Part shown: positions 51,349 to 58,873 of the stretch, one piece after another
How the letters are laid out: every line of letters starts with the position of its first letter
How positions within the stretch are numbered: position 1 is the stretch's first letter
Source: RHLJ01 sp965601955
GTDB lineage: Bacteria > Bacteroidota > Rhodothermia > Balneolales > Balneolaceae
Length of the DNA: 64,000 nucleotides
Direction: 5' to 3'
Assembly (NCBI GenBank): GCA_965601955.1
Contig: OZ271855.1
Location: 1,178,001-1,242,000, forward strand
Position numbers and translations under genes: made by a program
The notes under the pieces: model-generated
The model's database searches: none
Seen by the model: the letters and a program-made list of their open reading frames with translations, nothing else
What the model was told of the DNA's origin: nothing

Positions 51349-52764
51349 ATGTTTTTTGAACAAGTATTTGAAGAGAAACTGGCGCAATATGCATATGTAA
51401 TTGGATGCCAGAAAACAGGTGAAGCCATTGTCATTGATCCCATGCGAGATATCGGGAGATATGATGTACTCGCTTCAAAGCATAATCTTAAAATTGTTGC
51501 TGCGGCTGAGACTCATATCCATGCCGATTACCTTTCAGGGCTGAGAGAATTTGCTGAAAAAGGAGTGAAGGTTTATGCTTCGGATGAGGGAGATCAGGAC
51601 TGGAAATATGAATGGCTGATTGGAAGCGAATATGAGTACCAGCTACTTAATGATGGTGATCAGTTCAGTATTGGCAATATCCGATTTGATGTGCTTTATA
51701 CGCCTGGGCATACCCCTGAGCACATAAGTTTTTTAGTTACAGATGGAGCAGCAACGAATGAACCAATGGGCATTCTTTCAGGTGATTTCGTTTTTGTGGG
51801 AGATGTTGGTCGTCCGGATTTATTAGAAACGGCAGCAGGTCTTGAAGGATCGATGGAAATCTCGGCAAAGACCTTATACAAATCCATCGAAAAGTTTAAA
51901 ACCATGCCTGACTATTTGCAGCTTTGGCCAGGTCATGGAGCCGGAAGTGCTTGTGGGAAAGCTTTAGGCGCTGTTCCAAAGTCTACCATTGGATATGAGC
52001 AGCGTTTTAACACTTCGATAAAATCTGCTATCACTGAAAAAGATTTTGTGGACTACATCCTGGATGGGCAGCCCGAACCTCCTCTTTATTTTGCGAGAAT
52101 GAAAAGAGATAATAAGAAGGGGCCAAAAGTCTTAGGAGGGCTTCCAAGTCCAAAGAAACTAACTGTGGAAGAAATCATTACCAGTACCGATTCAGATTCT
52201 GCAGTAGTAGTTGATACCAGAAATCGTACTGAGTTCATGGCTGGACATCTAAAAAATTCTTTGCTAGCCACTCTAAAAAAAGATTTTAATACGATCGCAG
52301 GTTCGTATATAACTGAGCACCAGGATATATACTTAATTGCGGATGACTCACGAGTTGAGGAAGCTGTAGTAGATTTAATCCGTGTTGGGCTAGATAACAT
52401 CAAAGGATATGTAATTCCAGAAGACTTGCTTGAATCAGGGGTAGAATTAGTTTCTACAGACACAATCGACTTTAAAGATGTTGATAGCCTGATGAATCAA
52501 GGAGGAGTAACATTATTGGATGCCCGAAAGAAATCTGAGTTCGACCTGGGGCATCATCCTGACGCTATTAATATTTCTCATACAAGGCTACTTGATCGAT
52601 TTGAAGAGATTCCGGCAGATAAACCGGTACTTATTCACTGTAAGTCAGGGAATAGAGCTTCATTTGCATCTGCCTTACTGGAGTCAAAAGGGTATGAGGT
52701 AAAATTTGTGGATGACAAGGTGGAGCCGTGGCTGGAAAAGAATAACCTGATGATCGGGGCTTAG
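51349..52764 (+). CDS. MBL-fold hydrolase with two rhodanese domains (persulfide dioxygenase-like)
   Basis: A 471-residue protein: a metallo-beta-lactamase domain with HIHADYLSG, GHTPEHISF and the later Asp/His ligands (SGDFVFVGDVGRPDL, PGHGAGSACG), followed by two rhodanese domains. The first (about 275-370) has VVDTRNRTEFMAGHL but no Cys in the active loop (IADDSRVEE), so it is probably inactive. The second has IHCKSGNRASFA with the catalytic Cys. The fusion resembles persulfide dioxygenase-rhodanese enzymes that oxidise and transfer persulfide sulfur. It is part of the sulfur module with YeeE/YedE and TauE. Confidence 0.92.
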   Translation: MFFEQVFEEKLAQYAYVIGCQKTGEAIVIDPMRDIGRYDVLASKHNLKIVAAAETHIHADYLSGLREFAEKGVKVYASDEGDQDWKYEWLIGSEYEYQLLNDGDQFSIGNIRFDVLYTPGHTPEHISFLVTDGAATNEPMGILSGDFVFVGDVGRPDLLETAAGLEGSMEISAKTLYKSIEKFKTMPDYLQLWPGHGAGSACGKALGAVPKSTIGYEQRFNTSIKSAITEKDFVDYILDGQPEPPLYFARMKRDNKKGPKVLGGLPSPKKLTVEEIITSTDSDSAVVVDTRNRTEFMAGHLKNSLLATLKKDFNTIAGSYITEHQDIYLIADDSRVEEAVVDLIRVGLDNIKGYVIPEDLLESGVELVSTDTIDFKDVDSLMNQGGVTLLDARKKSEFDLGHHPDAINISHTRLLDRFEEIPADKPVLIHCKSGNRASFASALLESKGYEVKFVDDKVEPWLEKNNLMIGA

Positions 52765-52765
52765 T

Positions 52766-53536
52766 ATGTTTTGGGCCTGGCTTGGAGCATTAGTAATTGG
52801 GCTTTCCCTGGGACTGCTAGGTTCGGGAGGCTCAATTCTAACAGTACCGGTACTTATTTACCTGGTTGACCAACCTGAAAAGGTTGCCATAGCCGAGTCG
52901 CTTGGAATAGTTGCTTCCATTAGTTTATTTGGGGCTATTCCTTATGCATGGCGTAAGGAAATTGATTGGAAGAGCGTACTATGGTTTGGAGTTCCGGGAA
53001 TGGCAGGAACGTACTACGGAGCAACACTTTCCCAATATCTTTCCGGGAATTCTCAGTTAATCATCTTTGCAATAGTGATGCTTTTAGCAGCTTTCTTGAT
53101 GGTTAAGGATAATCCACGCCTGAAAAAAGAGAAAGGGTACTCCGCACCGCGATATATACTCATCCTTGAAGGCGCTATTGTTGGGATAGTTACCGGGTTG
53201 GTAGGAGTTGGTGGCGGATTCTTAATTATTCCGGCGCTGGTACTTTTTGGAGGCTTAAAGATGCGCATTGCAGTAGGAACCAGCCTCACTATTATCGCTG
53301 CAAAGAGTTTTATCGGTTTCTATAAATATCTGGATGTTCTCCGGGCTGAAAAGCTGAATATAGATTGGGAGTTGCTGGCTATCTTTACTGCAATAGGGAT
53401 TATTGGTAGCATGGTTGGTGGGAGATTAAGTAAGAAAGTACCTCAGAAATCACTAAAGAAAGGATTTGGGGTATTCCTAATTGGTATGGGTGCATTCATC
53501 CTCTGGAGTAACCTGTCTAAGACCTTTATGGTTTAA
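52766..53536 (+). CDS. Sulfite exporter TauE/SafE family protein
   Basis: A 256-residue permease with about seven or eight helices arranged as two homologous halves, each with a Gly-rich motif: GLSLGLLGSGGSILTVPVL in the first and GIVTGLVGVGGGFLIIPAL in the second. TauE/SafE members export sulfite or sulfonate-derived anions. The start is two bases from the MBL-rhodanese stop, so it is the last gene of the sulfur operon: uptake, oxidation, and export. Confidence 0.92.
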   Translation: MFWAWLGALVIGLSLGLLGSGGSILTVPVLIYLVDQPEKVAIAESLGIVASISLFGAIPYAWRKEIDWKSVLWFGVPGMAGTYYGATLSQYLSGNSQLIIFAIVMLLAAFLMVKDNPRLKKEKGYSAPRYILILEGAIVGIVTGLVGVGGGFLIIPALVLFGGLKMRIAVGTSLTIIAAKSFIGFYKYLDVLRAEKLNIDWELLAIFTAIGIIGSMVGGRLSKKVPQKSLKKGFGVFLIGMGAFILWSNLSKTFMV

Positions 53537-53545
53537 CTTTTTTAT

Positions 53546-53648
53546 AGGTCATCCCGGTTTTTTAAGTCATGCTGTCCCGAATGCTTTCGGGATCAGCATC
53601 TGTAAAGGGATGCTTTATTGTTAAATCTACCTTGATCCGGGATGACCT
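53546..53648. repeat. Nested palindromic repeat (ATCCCGG ends)
   Basis: AGGTCATCCCGG and CCGGGATGACCT are a perfect 12-bp inverted repeat enclosing about 79 bases. Inside, ATGCTG-TCCCGAA and TTCGGGA-CAGCAT form a second stem with a single-base bulge. It lies between convergent genes and could act as a terminator for one or both. The TCCCGA core is shared with the palindromes at 13550 and 58629. Confidence 0.8.
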
Positions 53649-53663
53649 GTAAATAGAAAATCA

Positions 53664-54956
53664 TCAATCCTTTACCTGCTTTCTCGCTATCCAGTATAGT
53701 ATTGAACCCACAACGATAAAAAGACCAGTCATCCAAATGTTCCTGAGGCTTACCTGGAACATGAGCCAGATACAAGCCAATATCCCAAGAACAGGTATGG
53801 TATAACCTCCTTTAAGAGTGAAGGTATTTTCGCTTTTAAATTTTGGACGGAGTTTTGGTACAGCCGCACATGTGATGATATAAAAGAATACCCGCGAAAG
53901 AACTGTCATTGCCGCCAACGCTGTGAAAGATCCCAAAGCAGCACCTATAAAGGAAAAGACTCCAAAAAAGATTACCGAATTTGAGGGCGTCAAAAACTTA
54001 GAATGGACTTTTCCAAACCATGAGGGAAGTGATTTATCCAGCGAAAGAGCGTAAGTAAGTCGCGGCGTTGAAAACATATTGCTTACCAGGTTTCCTGTAA
54101 CTGAGGTAGCCACGCCGATCATAAGAATCACGGCACCTATTTCTCCAAATAATGCAGAAGAAGCATCGAGTAGAGGAGAAGTCGAAGAAGCTAAATCAGG
54201 AACAGCTGCTTCTGCCACTAGCTGAATAAGCATATAAAGAATTACAATAGAACCCAGGCCAAGAATCAGAGCCCGCGGCATATCCCGTTCAGGATTCTTC
54301 GTTTCACCGGCAGGTACAACACCTCCTTCAAAACCTACGAAAGCATAAATAAGCAGAAGAGTAGCAGCGCCAAGGTTTTCTGTAATGGGTTGTTGTGATT
54401 CAAAAGAGGGGAGGATTTCCCCACCGAGCATCACTAACCCTCCAAATACCAGCATGATGAGCACTGAAAATTTTAATACGGTAAAGGCGGCTAGAGACCG
54501 AATAGATTCTACAGATCCAAGGACGTTTATAAGAGTAAGAGCTCCACAAATAATAGCCAGAGAAATAATACGTCCAATACCTTCACCGGCAGGAGCATAA
54601 AAGTATCCAATACTTTCAACCAGGAGAACCGAATTAGCGGCAAAGGAAATCATCCGGGCCATATAGTACAGCCACCCACTTTGGAATCCAATGAAAGGGC
54701 CAAAAGCCTCAGTACCGTATCTAACCGGGCCACCTGTACCTCTGAAATAGCTTCCCAACTCAGCGAAGCTGAGGATTACGGGTAAAATTAGAATAGCACA
54801 GAAGGCGTAAATCCAGACACTATAAGACCCAGCCAGAGCATTAGCACCACTCGGGAGCCCAAAAATCCCTGCACCGATTAATCCATTAACTACAAGAAGC
54901 CAAATTCCCCAGGTTCCAAGTTTCCGGGGTAGTTTTTCTTTGATTGATGAATTCAT
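53664..54956 (-). CDS. APC-family amino acid permease
   Basis: A 430-residue permease with about 12 helices. The GIGAGIFGLPSG-like motif is present as GLIGAGIFGLPSGANALAGS at the first helix (residues about 25-44), and AFVGFEGGVVPAGETKNPERDMPRA follows TM6-TM7. Substrate specificity is not predictable. Downstream of its stop is the nested hairpin at 53546-53648. It is not in an operon with a recognised partner. Confidence 0.9.
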   Translation of the reverse strand: MNSSIKEKLPRKLGTWGIWLLVVNGLIGAGIFGLPSGANALAGSYSVWIYAFCAILILPVILSFAELGSYFRGTGGPVRYGTEAFGPFIGFQSGWLYYMARMISFAANSVLLVESIGYFYAPAGEGIGRIISLAIICGALTLINVLGSVESIRSLAAFTVLKFSVLIMLVFGGLVMLGGEILPSFESQQPITENLGAATLLLIYAFVGFEGGVVPAGETKNPERDMPRALILGLGSIVILYMLIQLVAEAAVPDLASSTSPLLDASSALFGEIGAVILMIGVATSVTGNLVSNMFSTPRLTYALSLDKSLPSWFGKVHSKFLTPSNSVIFFGVFSFIGAALGSFTALAAMTVLSRVFFYIITCAAVPKLRPKFKSENTFTLKGGYTIPVLGILACIWLMFQVSLRNIWMTGLFIVVGSILYWIARKQVKD

Positions 54957-55049
54957 GGATAGAAGTTAATCGATTACACTCATAAAACTAGAAATGATTT
55001 ATTGTTCTTTTGAGCCGTCGAAAGGATATGGGCTTCAAAACAGTTCTTT

Positions 55050-55289
55050 CTACTTTTGTACCGACAAAAGTAGCAAAAACTCCCGGCTAAGATTGTTTCC
55101 GGGCATATAATCCAGCTCGTTCTACATAAAACCAAACGCTCGCAAGCGAGCAGGTTTTATGGTTTGAACTCACGGTATGGATTATATGCTATCCCTCCAC
55201 CAATCTAAGGCCGGATTTCAAAAGCGGTCTTGATCTTTTGGTACTGGCGCCTGCCCCGTTGGAGAACGGGGTATCAAGGCAAAAGTACA
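55050..55289. repeat. Composite nested-palindrome repeat, copy 1 (upstream of DUF5916)
   Basis: It starts with the hairpin CTACTTTTGT/ACAAAAGTAG (55050-55073), then CGGCTAAGATTG and GGGCATATAATCC, the central GCTCGC/GCGAGC stem, ATTATATGC, CCAATCTAAGGCCGGA, and TGATCTTTTGGTAC. It ends with a 3' stem in which GCCCCGTT/AACGGGG is inserted. Parts are nearly identical to copy 2 at 57647-58015 and in the same orientation. It makes up most of the 453-base gene-free gap 54957-55409; the remaining flanks show only AT-rich sequence and a possible TATTTTTG promoter element at 55368-55375 for the gene at 55410. Confidence 0.82.
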
Positions 55290-55409
55290 GTAAGAACCAT
55301 TTTGATCATTAAAAAAGAAGAGGAGGCATGATGACATAATTTTACCTCATGGATTTATCAGGTCTCCTATTTTTGTTAGCGCTTTGTTTACATACACTAA
55401 CTACCAATT

Positions 55410-57632
55410 TTGAAAAGAACTCGATCAACACTACTACTAATCTGTGGGGCATTACTGTTGAGTCAAAACCTGGCTGCATTTCAGGCTGTTGACGATGAAG
55501 GACAAAAAGCTATCCAGCCTGTTCGATTGAATTCAGAGGAACGAGCAACATTTAGGTTTGACGGGAATTTGAAGGAATCATTTTGGCAGGCTATCCCATC
55601 TGCGTCTGGATTTACCCAACAATCTCCCATAGAAGGTGATCCGGCTACTGAGAAAACCGAAGTAAAAATAGCATATGACGATAAGTATATGTACATCGGT
55701 GTTATTTTGTATGATAGTGATCCTTCCCAAATCAAGGCTTTTCAGAAACGAAGAGATCAGCGTATTGTATCCGATGAACGCTTTGTCTGGATTTTTGACA
55801 CCTTTAACGATCAGCGGAATGCCTATTTCATGGAAATAAACCCAAATGGAATGAGAACCGATGGCTTGGTGAGTTCTGGTCAGGGAGGAGGAATTAACCT
55901 GAACTGGGATGGCATTTGGGATGCAAGGACCTATATCGGTGAATTTGGCTGGTCCGCAGAAATTAAGATCCCATTTGGGACCCTTAACTTTGATGAAAAT
56001 AGCGATCACTGGGGGGTGAATTTTATGCGGGTGATCCGACGGAAAAATGAAACGGCTCTTTGGGCTGGACATAGAAGAAATCAAGGGATTGCTCGTCCAC
56101 AAGACGCCGGTCAATTAACAGGTTTAAGGGATATTTCACAGGGATTAGGGCTCGAAATCGTTCCATTTGGAATCAGCACTGTTTCCAGTGATCAAACCGG
56201 GGATGAAACAGAAAATGACATAAGTCCTGATGCTGGTGTTGATATCAACTACAATATTACACCCAGTTTGAAAGCTTCTGTTACCTTCAACACCGATTTC
56301 GCTGAAGCAGAAGTGGACCAACGGCAGGTGAACCTTACCCGTTTTCCAATCGCTTTTCCTGAACAACGGGATTTCTTTTTGGAGGGCGCCAATATTTATT
56401 CATTTGCACCAAGCAGTGGGATCGACCCTTATTTCAGCCGAAGAATTGGATTAAATGCCGGTAACCCGATACCCATCACTTACGGAGCCCGGTTATTAGG
56501 AAACGTAGGGGAAAACAATCTCGCAATACTACATGTTCGAACCGGCGAAAGTGGTGATTTAGATCCGGAGAATTTTTCGGTAGCCAGGTTAAAACGCAAT
56601 ATTGGGAGCGAGAGTACCATCGGACTTATCTATACACGCCGCTCTACAGCTGATGTCGATTCTTTACAAGATCGACACACTCTTGGAGCAGATTTAGAAT
56701 TAGCTACGTCATCGTTTTTGGGAAATAAAAACCTTCAGTTCCAGGCGTTTTTTGTTTTCCATAATCCTGCTGAAGTGGATGATAATACTTCGGAGTTTTT
56801 GGACCGCTCGTCACGGGGAATTCGACTTAATTTCCCAAACCGTCCGTGGTCCGGGCATGTTTCATACCGAGAGTTTGGAGATGCCTTCAACCCGGCTGTT
56901 GGGTTTGCACGAAGAGTCGCATTCCGGCGATTACAGCCCTCTATTGATTTTACCCCGCAATTCTCAAACAGCAAAACTATAGATCAGGTTAGGTGGGGAA
57001 TCAGGTTTGAACATCTCACCGATCTGGATTTTACGCTCTTAACCCAGAACTTAATTTTCACACTTGGTGATGTAAGGTTTTCGACAGGGGATCGAATTGT
57101 TTGGAGAGTAGGTAGAAATTATGAGTTACTTGATTTTGACTTTGATATTCGCCGTGATGGAAGCATTATTATCCCGGTTGGTGAGTACACAAACTGGAAT
57201 ACAGAAATTGGGATCAATACCGCACAATTCAGAAAAATATCCGCGGGTTTTGAAGTTGAATACAATGGATTTTGGACAGGTACAGAAACAGAAGTGGAAG
57301 CCGAGTTAAACTTTCGACCTATTCCCGGAATAGAGCTATCCCCAAGTTATACCCGAAGAATGATTCGGTTACCAGAGGGTGATTTTAATGCTGATATCCT
57401 ATTATTTGAAGGAGTTTGGGATTTAACCACCGAGCTATTTTTCACGACCAATCTTCAATATGATAATGTGAGCAGGGGAGTTGGGTTGAATAACAGGCTA
57501 CGCTGGATCATTACTCCAGGATCGAATTTATTCCTGGTCTATAATCATAACTGGGAAGAGAATTTACTAGGTCAGTTAGAAACAGCTACCCAAGCTGGTA
57601 TTGTTAAACTAAGCTATACGCATAGGTTTTAG
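55410..57632 (+). CDS. DUF5916 family exported protein with CBM9-like domain
   Basis: A 740-residue protein with a signal peptide (about residues 1-24, ending AAFQA), starting at TTG. After it, a CBM9-like beta-sandwich spans residues 45-220 (DGNLKESFWQAI, DDKYMYIGVILYDSDP, MRVIRRKNETALWAGHRR). The C-terminal part is a large DUF5916 barrel-like domain that includes FPEQRDFFLEGANIYSF and ends LSYTHRF. Such proteins are thought to be outer-membrane or surface proteins, possibly sugar-binding. The whole gene lies between two direct copies of a composite repeat. Confidence 0.88.
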   Translation: MKRTRSTLLLICGALLLSQNLAAFQAVDDEGQKAIQPVRLNSEERATFRFDGNLKESFWQAIPSASGFTQQSPIEGDPATEKTEVKIAYDDKYMYIGVILYDSDPSQIKAFQKRRDQRIVSDERFVWIFDTFNDQRNAYFMEINPNGMRTDGLVSSGQGGGINLNWDGIWDARTYIGEFGWSAEIKIPFGTLNFDENSDHWGVNFMRVIRRKNETALWAGHRRNQGIARPQDAGQLTGLRDISQGLGLEIVPFGISTVSSDQTGDETENDISPDAGVDINYNITPSLKASVTFNTDFAEAEVDQRQVNLTRFPIAFPEQRDFFLEGANIYSFAPSSGIDPYFSRRIGLNAGNPIPITYGARLLGNVGENNLAILHVRTGESGDLDPENFSVARLKRNIGSESTIGLIYTRRSTADVDSLQDRHTLGADLELATSSFLGNKNLQFQAFFVFHNPAEVDDNTSEFLDRSSRGIRLNFPNRPWSGHVSYREFGDAFNPAVGFARRVAFRRLQPSIDFTPQFSNSKTIDQVRWGIRFEHLTDLDFTLLTQNLIFTLGDVRFSTGDRIVWRVGRNYELLDFDFDIRRDGSIIIPVGEYTNWNTEIGINTAQFRKISAGFEVEYNGFWTGTETEVEAELNFRPIPGIELSPSYTRRMIRLPEGDFNADILLFEGVWDLTTELFFTTNLQYDNVSRGVGLNNRLRWIITPGSNLFLVYNHNWEENLLGQLETATQAGIVKLSYTHRF

Positions 57633-57699
57633 TTATTAGGCTTTCTGTTCTTTTGTACGGACAAAAGAACCAAAAACCGCCGGCTAAGATTGCTTCCGG

Positions 57700-57780
57700 G
57701 CATATAATCCAGTTCGTTCTACATAAAACCAAACGCTCGCAAGCGAGCAGGTTTTATGTAGAACGAACTGGATTATATGC
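57700..57780. repeat. Perfect 31-bp inverted repeat with internal stem
   Basis: The arms 57700-57730 and 57750-57780 are perfectly complementary over 31 bases, from GCATATAATCC to ACATAAAACC on the left. The 19-base loop contains GCTCGC AA GCGAGC, a second stem. The same region in copy 1 keeps the outer (GCATATAATCC) and inner (ATAAAACC) parts but has diverged in the middle, so only this copy is a perfect hairpin. Confidence 0.93.
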
Positions 57781-57819
57781 TATCCTTCCACCAATCTAAG
57801 GCCGGATAGAAAAAGCGGC

Positions 57820-57975
57820 CTAAGAAATTTGAAAGGAGAAAGTGAATAGAAGAGCCTGTGTGCACGAAGTGCGAATAAATCCGTTCGGGTCATTAGCGCA
57901 AAAACTTTTGAGTGAGATCGAAGACCTTCGGATTTATTCAACAGGTGCTTCATGGACGCCTTTCAAATTTCTCAG
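57820..57975. mobile_element. MITE-like insertion inside composite repeat copy 2
   Basis: Terminal inverted repeats CTAAGAAATTTGAAAGG (57820-57836) and CCTTTCAAATTTCTCAG (57959-57975) match at 16 of 17 bases. Inside, GAATAAATCCG (57873-57883) and CGGATTTATTC (57929-57939) form another stem. Comparing copy 1 (AAGCGGTCTTGATC) with copy 2 (AAGCGGC, then the insert, then CCTTGATC) shows the 156-bp segment is absent in copy 1. No coding sequence or clear target duplication longer than a base or two is present. Confidence 0.65.
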
Positions 57976-58038
57976 CCTTGATCTTTTGGTACTTTTCTAT
58001 CAAGAGAAAAGTACAGCATATAGGTTGATAAGAAGTTA

Positions 58039-58608
58039 TTAAACCTCATCATACCTAAAACAATCAATGGTATGATCATTCACCAACCCACAAGCCTGCA
58101 TATGAGCATACATAATGGTGCTCCCAACAAATTTAAAACCTCGTTTCTTCAAGTCTTTACTTAGGGCATCCGATTCGGGAGAAGTAGCTGGTACCTCACT
58201 CATAGTTTTCCAGGCATTTTTGATAGGTTTACCCCCAACAAACCTCCAGATATAAGTATCAAAGCTTCCGAATTCTTTTTGAACTTCCAGGAATTTCTGG
58301 GCATTAGTAACAGCTCCTCTCACTTTTAATTTATTTCTGATAATACCCTCGAACTGGAGCAATTCCTGGATTTTATCTTCATCATAAGTGGCTACTACTT
58401 CAGGATCGAAATCAGAAAAAGCCTCCCGGTATCCGTTTCTTTTTTTGAGGACTGTAGCCCAGCTTAAACCAGCCTGAGCGCCTTCAAGAATCAAAAACTC
58501 AAAATGGACCCGGTCATCATGAACCGGTACGCCCCATTCCTCATCATGGTAGCGCACATATTCTTCAAATTGTCCTTGAGCCCATTCGCATCTAACTAAA
58601 TCATCCAT
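58039..58608 (-). CDS. tag: DNA-3-methyladenine glycosylase I
   Basis: A 189-residue base-excision repair enzyme that removes 3-methyladenine from alkylated DNA. The zinc-binding snap is visible: CEW near the N-terminus (VRCEWAQG), then YHDEEWGVP, and NDHTIDCFRY at the C-terminus. LEGAQAGLSWATVLKKR matches the substrate-pocket helix with the catalytic Glu. It is 189 residues, the usual length. It is convergent with the DUF5916 gene and separated from it by the composite repeat. Confidence 0.95.
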   Translation of the reverse strand: MDDLVRCEWAQGQFEEYVRYHDEEWGVPVHDDRVHFEFLILEGAQAGLSWATVLKKRNGYREAFSDFDPEVVATYDEDKIQELLQFEGIIRNKLKVRGAVTNAQKFLEVQKEFGSFDTYIWRFVGGKPIKNAWKTMSEVPATSPESDALSKDLKKRGFKFVGSTIMYAHMQACGLVNDHTIDCFRYDEV

Positions 58609-58628
58609 TGCTATAAACTTTGTTCTAA

Positions 58629-58768
58629 GTCATTCCCACGAAGGTGGGAATCTACATTGAAAAGAAAAAGCTATATTTTTAAGTAATCTAGATTCCTGCT
58701 TTCGCCCGCCTTCTCCCGATCGCCTTCTCCCGATCGCCTTCGGGATACGTCGGACAAGCAGGAATGAC
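58629..58768. repeat. Nested palindromic repeat with 14-bp tandem core
   Basis: Outer ends are GTCATTCC (58629-58636) and GGAATGAC (58761-58768). The left end folds into a small hairpin (ATTCCCAC/GGTGGGAAT), and ATTCCTGCTT/AGCAGGAAT forms another. The core holds two exact copies of CGCCTTCTCCCGAT (58707-58720 and 58721-58734) and a partial third (CGCCTTCGGGAT). It lies between tag and ppc. Confidence 0.8.
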
Positions 58769-58873
58769 ATTCTGATGAAACTTCTTATTCTGGTAATAAA
58801 AAAGGGAGAATTATTAATTACATTCCCTACACTCACTCAACAAAAAAGACCTATTTAGACCTCGAAGTAGCCC

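Larger units (their letters stand above)
57647..58015. repeat. Composite nested-palindrome repeat, copy 2 (downstream of DUF5916)
   Basis: Order of parts: hairpin GTTCTTTTGT/ACAAAAGAAC (57647-57670); CGGCTAAGATTGC; the 31-bp inverted repeat 57700-57780; CCAATCTAAGGCCGGA; an extra 156-bp inverted-repeat-bounded insertion (57820-57975); TGATCTTTTG; and the 3' hairpin GTACTTTTCT/AGAAAAGTAC (57989-58014). It follows the DUF5916 stop by 14 bases and fills the 406-base gap before tag. A small open frame inside it is not considered a gene. Confidence 0.85.

Noticed and set aside
55578..56114. A 178-codon minus-strand frame opposite the DUF5916 gene
   Set aside because: The plus-strand protein has signal peptide, CBM9-like and DUF5916 features; the opposite frame has none.
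57647..58015. Nested hairpins as a CRISPR array, tRNA cluster or retron
   Set aside because: There are no regular repeats with unique spacers, no tRNA fold or CCA end, and no reverse transcriptase gene near.
57842..58042. A short plus-strand frame of 66 codons inside the downstream composite repeat
   Set aside because: It lies wholly within inverted-repeat DNA, has a GTG start, no recognisable domain and no relation to neighbouring genes; the frame follows from the repeat sequence.
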